Source: Propioniciclava coleopterorum (GTDB lineage Bacteria; Actinomycetota; Actinomycetes; Propionibacteriales; Propionibacteriaceae). Taken from it: a stretch of DNA of 64,000 bases. Position 1 is the stretch's first letter; each line of letters opens with the position of its first letter. Shown here piece after piece: positions 48,680 to 57,382 of this stretch. Where the stretch lies: positions 868,001-932,000 of the forward strand of contig NZ_CP049865.1 in assembly GCF_011393335.1 (NCBI RefSeq), read 5' to 3'. Position numbers and translations under genes: made by a program. The notes beneath the pieces are model-generated. The model was not told the DNA's origin, did not search any database, and saw nothing but the letters and a program-made list of their open reading frames with translations.

Positions 48680-48718
48680 ATTCCAGCGCGCCAGTCTCGT
48701 CCGCGATACGATCGGGGC

Positions 48719-49303
48719 ATGGCCAGGGACGTTCGGGAACGCGCCCGCGAGGCGGTCCGCACCGAGATCGCGCAGGCGCTCAGCGACCTGTTCGCCGCGC
48801 GCGGCTTCGACGCGGTCACCGTCGAGGAGGCCGCCCGCGAGGTCGGCATCTCCCGCGCGACGTTCTTCCGCTACTTCGGCTCCAAGGAGGACGCCGTCAT
48901 CGCGGCCATGGACGGCGTCGGCGTCGACTTCGGCGCCGTCCTCGACACCCTCGACCCCGTCGCGGGCGAGTCCGCCTGGGGGCTGCTGCTGCGCACGTTC
49001 CAGCGCACGCTGGAGGGCGTCGATGAGAGCTCGGACGCCGACCGCGCCCGCCTCCGGATGATCCACAGCACCCCGTCGCTGCGCGGCCGGCTGACAGCCC
49101 GCCGCGTCAGCCGCGAGGACTCCCTCGCCGACGCGCTGACCCGCCGCGGCGTCCCCCTGGCCCGCGCGCAGGCGGCCGCGGCCGCCGGTCTCGCCGGGCT
49201 GGACGTGACGTGGCGCAGGTGGGCCAACGGCACCGCCCTCACCATGCAGCGCGCCCTCGCCGACACCTTCGCCGACCTGGCCGCGACCGACACCCCGCTC
49301 TAA
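48719..49303 (+). CDS. TetR-family transcriptional regulator
   Basis: A 194-residue regulator. HTH: VRTEIAQALSDLFAARGFDAVTVEEAAREVGISRATFFRYFGSKEDAVI. The C-terminal domain resembles those of drug-efflux repressors by length. It is divergent from the DHA2 exporter with 101 bp between start codons, the common layout for a local repressor. Confidence 0.92.
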   Translation: MARDVRERAREAVRTEIAQALSDLFAARGFDAVTVEEAAREVGISRATFFRYFGSKEDAVIAAMDGVGVDFGAVLDTLDPVAGESAWGLLLRTFQRTLEGVDESSDADRARLRMIHSTPSLRGRLTARRVSREDSLADALTRRGVPLARAQAAAAAGLAGLDVTWRRWANGTALTMQRALADTFADLAATDTPL

Positions 49304-49346
49304 CCCGGCTCGACCAGGGCCCCATTCGCTCGAGGTCCACGCACGG

Positions 49347-50620
49347 TCAGGCGGCCTGCGGCCCCCAGGCGTGCCGGTCGAGCTGGGCCGCCTTCGTGCC
49401 GAGGTGGCCGTTGCGGACCAGCATCGCCAGGGCGTCCAGGATCACCCGCGAGCTGAGCAGAGCGGTCTGTTCGGCCCAGTCATACGGCGGCGAACACTCG
49501 ACGACCTCGAGCCCGGAGATCCCCTCGCCGGCGATCATCCGAATCATGTTGAGCGCCTCGCGCGGAAGCAGGCCGCCCGGCTCGGGCCAGCCAGTCCCGG
49601 GAACGAAGCCGGCGTCGATGACGTCGATGTCGAAGGAGAGGTAGACCGCCTTGGCGTCCTTCCACGCCGTCTCGAGGGCGACCTCGGCGACCTTCTCGAT
49701 GCCGACCCGCTCGACGTCGCCGACCGTGATCACGGTGGTGCCCCGCTCGCGTCCCACCTTGACGCCGGCCCGCGGCGCCTGCCAGCCCCCGATGCCGACC
49801 TGCACGAGGTTCGTGGCGGGGGCGTTCTTGATGTTGGTGGCGTGGAACCACGGCGTCGTGTGCATCCGCTCGTCCAGGTCGGTCTCCTGGGTGTCGACGT
49901 GCCGGTCGAAGTGGATGATGCCGACGTTGCCGTCGACGTAGGGCGCCAGCCCCCGGATCGTCGGGTAGCCGATGGAGTGGTCGCCCCCGAGGATGACCGG
50001 GAAGACGCCCCGCTGGTAGACGTGCGCCATCGCCTGGCTGATCTGGTCGAAGGACTTCTCCAGGTTGCCCGGGATCGTGAAGATATCGCCGATGTCCACC
50101 ATGTTGAGCTGCTCGCGCAGGTCGATGCCCAGCTCGTAGCAGTAGGTACCGAACAGGTTCGTGGACCGGCGGATGCCCTGCGGGCCGAACCGGGCACCCG
50201 GCCGGTACGTCGCCCCGGAGTCCAGGGGCGCGCCGAAGATGGCGACCTCGGCGTCCTCGACCTGGTTGACGTCCTCGAGGAAGGGCGAGTTCAGGAACGT
50301 GCCGCGCTCCCCGCGAAGTGCGGCAGCTCGCCGCGGGAGAACGTGGGGATGGTGCGATCCTTCAGGGTCGGGGAACCCTCGAGGCCGAACGCGAGGCCGC
50401 GCTCGATCTCCTCGTCGTGTCGGAACAGGGAGATCCGCTCCTCGGCGAGCTGCGCCCAGCGTCCCTCCTTCGAGGCGAACGCGTCGCTGTGGGAGTGTTG
50501 ATGATCATGGGGGTGCCCATGACCGTGGGAGTGGGGCCGACCCTGCTCGTGGGCGAGCCGATGGGCCTCCGCTTCGTGATCGTGCTGTTCTGGATGCGGA
50601 TTCTGCGGGCGATCGGACAT
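49347..50620 (-). CDS. gdmH: Ureohydrolase, probable nickel-dependent guanidine hydrolase (single-base frameshift)
   Basis: A protein of about 424 residues of the arginase/agmatinase superfamily. All metal ligand motifs are present: GGDHSIGYP, HFDRHVDT (D-x-H-x-D) and LSFDIDVIDAGFVPGTGWPEPGG (S-x-D-x-D). The N-terminus is exceptional: 13 His in the first 44 residues, eight of them alternating at residues 30-44 (HSHGHGHPHDHQHSHS), which suits Ni(2+) binding. The frame changes at a run of four C on the + strand (50309-50312); one more base gives FAGERGTFLNSP and a continuous chain. ATG 50620 follows GGAGG. A guanidine-III riboswitch precedes it, so guanidine is the likely substrate (yielding urea and ammonia). 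Agmatinase or guanidinobutyrase activity remains possible. Confidence 0.78.
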
Positions 50621-50633
50621 TGCTGCCTCCCGT

Positions 50634-50677
50634 GTGACCGTCTTGGCTTCCGGTACGGTCACCCTCGTCGGTCGGGG
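50634..50677 (-). promoter_or_regulatory. Guanidine-III (ykkC-III) riboswitch
   Basis: Reading the minus strand: CCG (50671-50669), ACGAGG (50668-50663), GTGACCGT (50662-50655), A, CCGG (50653-50650), linker, then CAAGACGG (50645-50638) with its end pairing back. GTGACCGT and ACGGTCAC (50641-50634) form a perfect 8-bp helix, and CCG pairs with CGG for the short P1. The order ACGAGG - helix - CCGG - AAGACGG matches the class-III guanidine aptamer as I know it from the Thermobifida fusca structure. The last helix strand ends three bases before the GGAGG ribosome site (50630-50626), as expected for translational control. The gene it precedes belongs to the ureohydrolase family that includes guanidine hydrolase. 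Confidence 0.85.
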
Positions 50678-50700
50678 CGCTCCTTGCCACCTGCACCCTC

Positions 50701-50728
50701 CTTAACAAACAAGGCGTTGTGAAGTCAA
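50701..50728 (-). promoter_or_regulatory. Candidate promoter of the guanidine hydrolase gene
   Basis: TTGACT (50728-50723) is a good -35 element. A/T-rich GTTAAG (50706-50701), 16 bp on, is a weak -10 element. This patch of low GC lies just upstream of the riboswitch. Confidence 0.4.
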
Positions 50729-50873
50729 TGGTTGGGGCGCGCAAATCTCGGCGGCTCCAGGGTCGCTCCCCAGCAGCGCCGACCGGCGACGGTGGGCCTC
50801 ACGGGGTGACACCACCGCGCGTCCGGCCCCGCCGCCCGGCCTACGCTGGGAGGGCCCACACGAAAGGACGACC

Positions 50874-51643
50874 GTGCAGCAACCCGACCATGGCGCACCC
50901 TTCCCCCACGCGACGACGCCGGAGGAGTTCGCCGCCAACCTGGACGCCGTGCGCGCCCGGATCGCGGCGGCGGCCCACCGCGCCGGACGCGAGGCGTCCG
51001 AGGTCGAACTGCTGCCGGTGAGCAAGACCGTGCCGCAGGAGCGGCTGCGCGCGGCGATCGCCGCCGGCTGCACCACCCTGGGGAGAACAAGGTGCAGGAG
51101 GCCGTCCGCAAGCACGGCGAGCTCGCCGACCTGGACGTCCGCTGGTCGCTGATCGGGCATCTGCAGCGCAACAAGGCCAAGGACGTCGCCGCCATCGCCG
51201 CCGAGTTCCACGCCCTGGACAGCCTGCGCGTCGCCGAGGCCCTCGACCGCCGACTGGACGCCCTGGGCCGCCCGCTGGACGTGTACGTCCAGGTGAACAC
51301 GTCGAGCGAGCCGCAGAAGTACGGCGTCGCCCCCGACGAACTGCCGGGCTTCCTGGCCGACCTGACCGCCTACCCGACGCTACGGGTGAAGGGCCTGATG
51401 ACGCTGGCGCTGTTCACCAGCGACCAGGAGCGCGTCCGGAAGTGCTTCGCGCTGCTGCGCGACCTGCGCGACCGGGCTCGGGCCACCGACCCCGACCTGA
51501 TCGGACCCGGCGGGCTGTCGATGGGCATGTCGGGCGACTTCGAGACCGCGATCGAGGAGGGTGCCACCTGCGTCCGGGTGGGCCAGGCGATCTTCGGCGC
51601 CCGCCCGACCCCGGACAGCATGTACTGGCCGGACGCCCGCTGA
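50874..51643 (+). CDS. YggS-family pyridoxal-phosphate-binding protein (single-base frameshift)
   Basis: A PLP-homeostasis protein of about 256 residues, a non-catalytic TIM-barrel related to alanine racemase N-domain. The first frame (GTG 50874) has VELLPVSKTVPQERLRAAIAAGCTTLG with the PLP-binding lysine in VSKT. The second frame begins ENKVQEAVRKHGELADLDVRWSLIGHLQRNKAKDV. The join is a run of four G (51080-51083); a fifth gives the standard LGENKVQEA. Later motifs QVNTSSEPQKYGV and GLSMGMSGDFETAIEEGATCVRVGQAIFG are complete. Confidence 0.92.
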
Positions 51644-51694
51644 TCCTGCGCCGGCGGCGTCCGGTTCCGCGAACGACGGGTCGAGCACCCGCGG

Positions 51695-52069
51695 TCAGGC
51701 AGGCTCCTCCTGAAGCGCGCGGACCTCGATGCGAGAACCCAGAGCGGCGGAGGCGCGTTCCGCCCAGGCCAGGGCTTCGGACATCCCAGGAGCCTCGATG
51801 ATCCAGAAGCCGCCCACGTAGGAGGGCGCGTCGACGAACGGGCCCGGGGTGTGACGGGGCACGCCTCCGGTGACATCGACCGTGACCGCCGCCGAGGGCG
51901 GCTGCAGGCCACCGGCGGCGACGAACGCCCCCGCCTTCGTCAGGTCGGAGTTGAAGGCGTCGACGGCCGCCAGGAGTGCGTCCAGCTCAGCCGGGGCGAA
52001 CTCGAGCATCGACTCCATCGTGGGCTCCTCGCCCGCGTCGTGCGGGACGGTGAGGAAGTACTGCGTCAT
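51695..52069 (-). CDS. YciI/DGPF-domain protein
   Basis: A 124-residue protein of the YCII-related family, found with extracytoplasmic-function sigma factors or regulators. It reads MTQYFLTVPHDAGEEP at the start, with the family DGPF-like motif appearing as GPFVDAPSYVGGFWII near residue 76. Biochemical role unknown. It is translationally coupled to the TetR gene (ATGA overlap), which is unusual for the family and suggests the two respond to the same signal. Confidence 0.82.
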   Translation of the reverse strand: MTQYFLTVPHDAGEEPTMESMLEFAPAELDALLAAVDAFNSDLTKAGAFVAAGGLQPPSAAVTVDVTGGVPRHTPGPFVDAPSYVGGFWIIEAPGMSEALAWAERASAALGSRIEVRALQEEPA

Positions 52070-52770
52070 GCGGTGCCTGCTTTCATCGGAGTGGATCGGT
52101 GGGTCGAAGGATCACGGCGTGCGGTCCCGGCCAGCGGTGGGGGCTCCGGCGTCCCTGAAGGCACTCCCACGGAACCTGGGACGAAGAGTCTGTCCAGGTG
52201 CTCGTCGATGGCGGCGTGCGCCGCGCCCGGCTCGATGACGTCCAGTTCGAGCAGCGGGGCGAGGCCCGTCACCGCGAGCACGAGGTCGGTCTCGACGACG
52301 GGGTCACGACCCGGACCGATCTGACCGTCGCGGATCGCCTGCCGGATGAGGGCTTCGATCTGTGCCCGCCCGTCGCGCATTCCGGCGCCCACCTGCGCCT
52401 TCAGCGCGGGGTCATGGAGCGCCTCGGCGACGTAGGCCGCGTGGAGGCGGCTGGTCGCCCGGGCGTCCGGACGCAGCGGCAGCATCTCCGTGAGGACCAC
52501 GCGGAGCGCCTCGCGCGGGTGCGGGGGCCGGCCGAGCGCCGCCAGCGCGTCCGCCACGCGACGGGCCGTCTGCTCGGAGGCGAACTCGACCGCGAAGGCC
52601 AGCATCTCGGCACGCGAGGAGAAATAGTGCTGGAGCTGGCCCAGCGAAACGCCCGCCTCGCTCGCCACCTCACGCAGGGTGGCGCGCGCCCAGCCCTGCT
52701 GATCCACGACCCGCCACAGCGCGTGGGCGATGGACTCGCGTCGCTCGTGGCGATCGACTTGTTTCGGCAC
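52066..52770 (-). CDS. TetR-family transcriptional regulator (BetI-like)
   Basis: A 234-residue regulator. HTH: SIAHALWRVVDQQGWARATLREVASEAGVSLGQLQHYFSSRAEML, with the SLGQLQHYF recognition helix of BetI-like members. The C-terminal domain runs to a Pro-rich tail after DRLFVPGS. I prefer GTG 52770 (VPKQVDRHER), with AGGAGG seven bases before it; ATG 52785 overlaps this ribosome site. Confidence 0.9.
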   Translation of the reverse strand: MPKQVDRHERRESIAHALWRVVDQQGWARATLREVASEAGVSLGQLQHYFSSRAEMLAFAVEFASEQTARRVADALAALGRPPHPREALRVVLTEMLPLRPDARATSRLHAAYVAEALHDPALKAQVGAGMRDGRAQIEALIRQAIRDGQIGPGRDPVVETDLVLAVTGLAPLLELDVIEPGAAHAAIDEHLDRLFVPGSVGVPSGTPEPPPLAGTARRDPSTHRSTPMKAGTA

Positions 52771-52845
52771 GGCACCCCTCCTCATGTTTCAATACAAGTG
52801 ACATAATACAGATGACCGACAGCCCGTGCCAGGAGGTGAGCGGGG

Positions 52846-53382
52846 ATGACGAGCCCCGAACTGCCCGCCAGGTTCTACAACCCGTACGCGTTCGAGTTCG
52901 ACACCGAGACGGTGATCGCGCTGCTCGCCGACCGACACATCCGCCAGGCGATCGAACGCGGTGAGTTCGACGACCTGCCCGGTAGCGGCCGCCCGCTGGA
53001 CCTGCCCGCCCAACACGACCCCGACTGGTGGCTCAAGGGCCTCATCAAGCGCGAGGGCCTCGCGCTGCTGCCGGCGTCCATCCAACTGCGCAAGGACGAC
53101 GCCGCCCTGGACGACCTGCTCGATCGGCTCCCGCACGAGGACGCCGTCCGCCGCGAGGTCAGGCAGTTCAACGAGCGGGTGGTCCGCGCCCGGTACCTTC
53201 CCCCAGCAGGACCTCCGCTGATCACGATGCCCCGCGACGTCGACGCCACGGTCACCGCCTGGACCGCCCGCCGAGAAGCCCGAGCCGAGGAGGCGCGCCG
53301 CCAGAGCAGCGAGCACACGAGCGGCACTCTCCCACCCCAAAGGAGGCGTCGTCGTCCCGCCCGCTGGCGGCGTCGCGGCTAG
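52846..53382 (+). CDS. DUF1992 (DnaJ homolog subfamily C28-like) protein
   Basis: A 178-residue protein whose residues 20-100 form the DUF1992 domain: ADRHIRQAIERGEFDDLPGSGRPLDL, then DPDWWLKGLIKREGL. The signature IRQAxxxGEFDxLPGxGxPL is complete. Cellular role unknown. The C-terminus ends in an arginine-rich tail (RRRRRPARWRRRG). It is divergent from the TetR gene with an A/T-rich gap carrying candidate promoter elements. Confidence 0.85.
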   Translation: MTSPELPARFYNPYAFEFDTETVIALLADRHIRQAIERGEFDDLPGSGRPLDLPAQHDPDWWLKGLIKREGLALLPASIQLRKDDAALDDLLDRLPHEDAVRREVRQFNERVVRARYLPPAGPPLITMPRDVDATVTAWTARREARAEEARRQSSEHTSGTLPPQRRRRRPARWRRRG

Positions 53383-53920
53383 CCCCTGGCTCACCGCCGC
53401 GAGGTCAACAAGCTGTGCCGTCCCGCACTCCGCGGTGGTTGTGCGAGGACGTTGCCGCCGTAACCGACAGCGACAGTGGGTGCTGTGCATGGCGCGATGA
53501 CAGCTTGGTTCCGGACGCCGACTGCTACGGGCCACGACGCTACTCGCTCCCGCGGAGCGGGCCACGGCGCTGAGGGCCAGGGTTCCGGCCCGCTCGGTCA
53601 CGCACCACCTCCACCGGATCACCCGCGCGACTAGGGAAAACTGAACGTGTGAGGCCACACGCCCTCGTCCGATGGCTCGCTGCCAACGGTGCTGACGCAT
53701 TGACCGCCGATGAGCAGGAGCCCTGGGCGTCGCTCGTCACAGCTGCGAACAGATCATTCAGATGGGCGCGTGACGACTGCAACGACCTATGACATCAGAC
53801 GCTACTAGCTCAGCTCGAGTGGGTGCTATGCGAAAACGGCTCGCAGGTGCGGCATCAGTGTCATCACTTTGACGAAGCAGTTCGGCGTTCACCGTGGCAC
53901 CGCCTGGACGAAGGCTCGTG
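53383..53920. other. Junction region, no confident gene
   Basis: No family is recognised. A short reading from GTG 53649 to TGA 53792 (47 residues, opening VRPHALVRWLAANGADALTA) has a coding-like composition but only a weak ribosome site. The base composition visibly drops in GC across this stretch, marking the left edge of the restriction island. Confidence 0.6.
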
Positions 53921-54844
53921 CTAGCCCTTGAGGCGAGAGGCGTACTCATGATCCTGATGGCAGACAAAGCGCTGCGGATCAGTGCTCGCGATCTCCCCAA
54001 CTGCATCGCCGAACTTGCTCACACGGTCTGCCAAGTAGGTGGAGAGTGAGCCGGCGGATACGACGGCGATGTTGAAATGTCCGTCGACCTTCGCCGACTT
54101 GATCTCACGGGTCACGGCCACCCATGGGACCTCGACTGCTTCAATACTCTCGCTCGTGACGTCAACCGCGAACACTGGCGCTGAGGTGACGATCACTGGG
54201 TAATAGAAGTCGATGCTCGCCCATTCCTGACCTGGCCGGTGCGTGACGTAGGAGGCCCTATTCACCTGTGAACGAAAGTACGTCAACGCCTTCGCCAGCG
54301 GGTAGACCAATGAGGTGAAGATTCCCCGGTTGTCCGCTAGCCAGGTCTGCTTACGGTCGAGGCGGGTTAGCTGAGTCCCGAGGAAACCACCCTCCCACGG
54401 ATTCCCTGGCAACTTGTCGATCCCGAGATACTCTCGAGCACGCGTGCTGTGAAGCTGCGCTCGACCGTCCCCAAGCTCCGTCCGCCCAGTCTCGATGGTT
54501 GGGAACCGGAAATGTTGTTCTTTTCGATCCCGCTCCAACTCGTAGGGGCTCGCTGGGCCGCCTACCACTACGTAAGGCATCGAACTCTGCTTACACTCAG
54601 CGAGTACCTGAACGCCGACGCTGAACGACAACTCATCGTTGCGATAAAGCTGTCGATAGCCATAAACGTCGATCTCACGTGACACAGTCGCGTCGTCTGG
54701 ATCAGGAAACGCCTTGCCCTGCATCACGTGGAATCCACCGGCGCCCAAAGCGCGAGCGGTATCCTGCTCCAAGAGCCACCCAGCGTCGCGCAGGGCAGCC
54801 ACAACTTCACCCGACGTAGGCAAGGTCATCCCACGATCAACCAT
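53921..54844 (-). CDS. Putative PD-(D/E)XK-type nuclease of the restriction island
   Basis: A 307-residue protein with no family I can name. Near the N-terminus it has the order typical of PD-(D/E)XK nucleases: Glu26, REIDVYGY (Asp59), then VLAECKQS (Glu83, Lys85). The rest is a beta-rich domain (VDVTSESIEAVEVPWVAVTREI). ATG 54844 follows GGAG. It is 40 bp after the BsuBI/PstI-type restriction gene in the same direction, so it may add a second nuclease to the system or act as an accessory. Its GC content is lower than the core genes. Function beyond nuclease-like is unknown. Confidence 0.6.
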   Translation of the reverse strand: MVDRGMTLPTSGEVVAALRDAGWLLEQDTARALGAGGFHVMQGKAFPDPDDATVSREIDVYGYRQLYRNDELSFSVGVQVLAECKQSSMPYVVVGGPASPYELERDRKEQHFRFPTIETGRTELGDGRAQLHSTRAREYLGIDKLPGNPWEGGFLGTQLTRLDRKQTWLADNRGIFTSLVYPLAKALTYFRSQVNRASYVTHRPGQEWASIDFYYPVIVTSAPVFAVDVTSESIEAVEVPWVAVTREIKSAKVDGHFNIAVVSAGSLSTYLADRVSKFGDAVGEIASTDPQRFVCHQDHEYASRLKG

Positions 54845-54884
54845 GGCTACTCCGGTTCGATCACAAGTTTGACGGCTTCCTCAC

Positions 54885-55844
54885 TCATTCGTATGGCCCG
54901 AGGAATCGTTCACCGTTGTAGTGGATCATGTGGGTAGGGTGGTCGGCGCACCAAACTTCGGATTCCCAGGCGATCTTGTCGACGTACTTGCGGAACTCAG
55001 CCCGGTCGGGGAAGCACGAGACGTAGACGAGTCCGGCCGTTGACTCTGCGAACAGCTCGGCAAGTTCGGCTTGCCGTTTGGAGTCGACTGGGCCGTGGGA
55101 GCTGGCAGCTTCGAGGAGCACGAGCCAGTTCCGGTCTGGTAGGTACAGGACGAGGTCGGGCATCTTGCCGTGCTGATCGACCTTCACGCTGAGCGATGCG
55201 AGGGAATCGCGTTCGAAGAGCGCCCACTTGTCCCCTGCGTCGCCGATGTACAGCACCTGTCCACCGGGGGTGAAACGTGGGCAGAAGTCTTCGATCATCG
55301 CCTTCAGTAGGACGTTCTGGCCGCCCGGCGTCAGGGTGAAGACCGACCCATCGGGGAGGGTCAGCGGGACGCGGTCCATCTCGCGCACCGCCGCGTACCG
55401 GGCCTTGAGTCCCGGCAGCTCAGCGAGGTACTGATCGACAGCGGACGACCATCTGTCGGTGTCGTAGGCGCGCAGCACGTCCAGCGCCTCAGCCGTGACT
55501 TGGTAGTTCCACTTCGGGGAGTTGACGGGGCGTTGCGGCTGGTCGGGGTTCTGTACGACGAGTTGTGCTTCCACAAACTGATGCAGTGTGAATCGCCGAA
55601 CCGTCTCGCGGGAGTTCGGCGCGTAGTCCTTGCCGTACTCGTCGCGGATGAAGTCCATGATCGCGCGCGTGCCGAGCATCGGGTTGGCGACTTCGGTCCA
55701 GGACTCGAAGGGGGTGAGTTTCAGGAGTGCCAGCAGCACGAGCGCTGATCGCTCGTTGCTGCGCTCGGCATCCATGCCGAGCGTTTCGAGAACGATACGA
55801 GCCTCTTCCAGACGCTCGTACGCAGCGTCGTTAAGCTCGCTCAT
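54885..55844 (-). CDS. BsuBI/PstI-family type II restriction endonuclease
   Basis: A 319-residue enzyme. The C-terminal catalytic region matches the BsuBI/PstI family: PGGQNVLLKAMIEDFCPRF, GQVLYIGDAGDKWALFE, then HGKMPDLVLY (Asp230), LVLLEAASSHGPVDSKR (Glu245, Lys256). The N-terminal part (residues 10-150) is a helical family domain, ending WNYQVTAEAL. Family enzymes cut CTGCAG. The ATG overlaps the stop of the methyltransferase gene, so methylation comes first in translation. Strongly supported by its partner. Confidence 0.92.
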   Translation of the reverse strand: MSELNDAAYERLEEARIVLETLGMDAERSNERSALVLLALLKLTPFESWTEVANPMLGTRAIMDFIRDEYGKDYAPNSRETVRRFTLHQFVEAQLVVQNPDQPQRPVNSPKWNYQVTAEALDVLRAYDTDRWSSAVDQYLAELPGLKARYAAVREMDRVPLTLPDGSVFTLTPGGQNVLLKAMIEDFCPRFTPGGQVLYIGDAGDKWALFERDSLASLSVKVDQHGKMPDLVLYLPDRNWLVLLEAASSHGPVDSKRQAELAELFAESTAGLVYVSCFPDRAEFRKYVDKIAWESEVWCADHPTHMIHYNGERFLGPYE

Positions 55845-57316
55845 GCGGCGATCAGCTCCCTGACTAGGGAGTCAACCTCCAGCTGGGACGCGGCGGAGTT
55901 ACGTCCCAGGTCGCGCAGAATGGCCGCTGTAGGGAACCGGAGGCTTCGAAGGTCAGTGGCGTTGACCTGGGTATGGCCAGAGAAGGTGCGGAAGAACTTG
56001 TCGATGACCGACGAGTTGAGCCAGAGGGCGATTCCATTGGCAAGGTCCTCGTCCAAGCCGTGACCGCCGATATGGCAGACGTTGAGGTGGTTCTCGAACG
56101 CCACCTTGCCGGGGTTTTCCAGTGGCGACCAGACTGAAGCGACGATTCGTCGGCGTTCTTCTTTCGCGCTGAACCGCTTGACGATCGCGTACCAGCCCTC
56201 CGGCAGGAGCATCGCGCGATCCTTGTCGTCAGTCGGCTGGAACCACTGCGGCTTGCGGATTTCTCGTGGCCAGATCACGCCGCCGTCTCGAAGGTTGCCT
56301 GGATAGATCAGCGGCGCAGCGCCGGACTGCGCCACAGCCCTGAGCGCATGGCGCGACCGGAAAACGACCACGCGACCGGTTGAGACCTGCACACCGAGAT
56401 CAGCCAGGGAGCAAGGCTGAGAAAGCACAACCTCGGCGACAGCCGTGTCTTCAGCGTCGGTCGCAAGGCGGATGAATCGGTTCGGATCGTTGGGGAACAC
56501 GACCTCGTCATACGCGACGGCACGGGTTGAGACATCATCAGTGTGGTCACGGCTGACGGAAAGCTCAACAACACCCGGAGCCGCCCCGCGCGTTCCAGCG
56601 AAGATCACGTTCTCTTGAAGGACGCCAGTGTCGGCGAACACCGTGGAGCGGGAATCGAAAACGTGCACTCGATCGAGAGCGATCGAGTCGAGCAAATGGG
56701 CACGAAACGCGCCGAAGTACGGGCCGTTGAAGAACGAGCGGGGAGTGATCGCCACCACCTGGCCACCTTCCCGAAGCGCCGCCACGGACAGCGAGAGAAA
56801 CGCCGCGTACAGGTTCGGTGCATCGACCCCGGCAGCACGCATGGCCGCCCGATGTGCACTCGATACCGCAAGCTTCCCGTACGGAGGGTTCTCAATCACG
56901 AGATCGAACTGGCCCTCAAAGTTTAGCGAAGAATCCAAGCCGACGGAGTCGAGGATGAAGTCCGCCTCAACTGCCCTGGCGTGGACTCGGCCACCACCCG
57001 CTTGCTCACATGCCGTAAGCGTTGCCCTGAGGCTTGGCAGGACGAGAGGGTCGCGCTCGACCGCAATGATCTCAATCGACAGCTCTGACCGTTCTGGGAG
57101 GGCACGGCTGACGAGCGCTGCTGCAAGTACACCTGAGCCTGCGCCGGGGTCGAGCACACGCAACGTCCCACCTTCGGGCAGGCGCGGAATTGAGGCAATC
57201 AACTGCGCGGCCACTGCGGGCGTGAAGAACTGCCCGAGCTCGCCCTGCGTGCGCGCATCAAGCCCACCGAGGGCGGCGACACGCTCGCTCTCGGCGACAC
57301 TCAACAGGTCTGCCAT
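55841..57316 (-). CDS. BsuBI/PstI-type DNA adenine N6-methyltransferase
   Basis: A 491-residue gamma-type DNA methyltransferase. SAM binding is LRVLDPGAGSGVLAAAL (residues 53-68); the catalytic motif is VIENPPYGKLA (Asn143-Tyr146). TQGELGQFFTP is the family N-terminal motif, and HTQVNATDLRSLRFPT a target-recognition region. ATG 57316 has GGGAGGG upstream; an in-frame longer start adds unsupported sequence. It protects the host against the downstream endonuclease, most likely at CTGCAG. Confidence 0.93.
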   Translation of the reverse strand: MADLLSVAESERVAALGGLDARTQGELGQFFTPAVAAQLIASIPRLPEGGTLRVLDPGAGSGVLAAALVSRALPERSELSIEIIAVERDPLVLPSLRATLTACEQAGGGRVHARAVEADFILDSVGLDSSLNFEGQFDLVIENPPYGKLAVSSAHRAAMRAAGVDAPNLYAAFLSLSVAALREGGQVVAITPRSFFNGPYFGAFRAHLLDSIALDRVHVFDSRSTVFADTGVLQENVIFAGTRGAAPGVVELSVSRDHTDDVSTRAVAYDEVVFPNDPNRFIRLATDAEDTAVAEVVLSQPCSLADLGVQVSTGRVVVFRSRHALRAVAQSGAAPLIYPGNLRDGGVIWPREIRKPQWFQPTDDKDRAMLLPEGWYAIVKRFSAKEERRRIVASVWSPLENPGKVAFENHLNVCHIGGHGLDEDLANGIALWLNSSVIDKFFRTFSGHTQVNATDLRSLRFPTAAILRDLGRNSAASQLEVDSLVRELIAA

Positions 57317-57382
57317 CAACACCCTCCCATCGTATCCGGGGCCACTGACACGCCACGGGGAACACGCAGACCGCCGGCCGCC

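Noticed and set aside
53383-53920. Second copy of the tRNA-Ala 3' end as an attachment site
   Set aside because: I looked for GGATTCGAACCCC-like sequence at the left edge of the island and found none.
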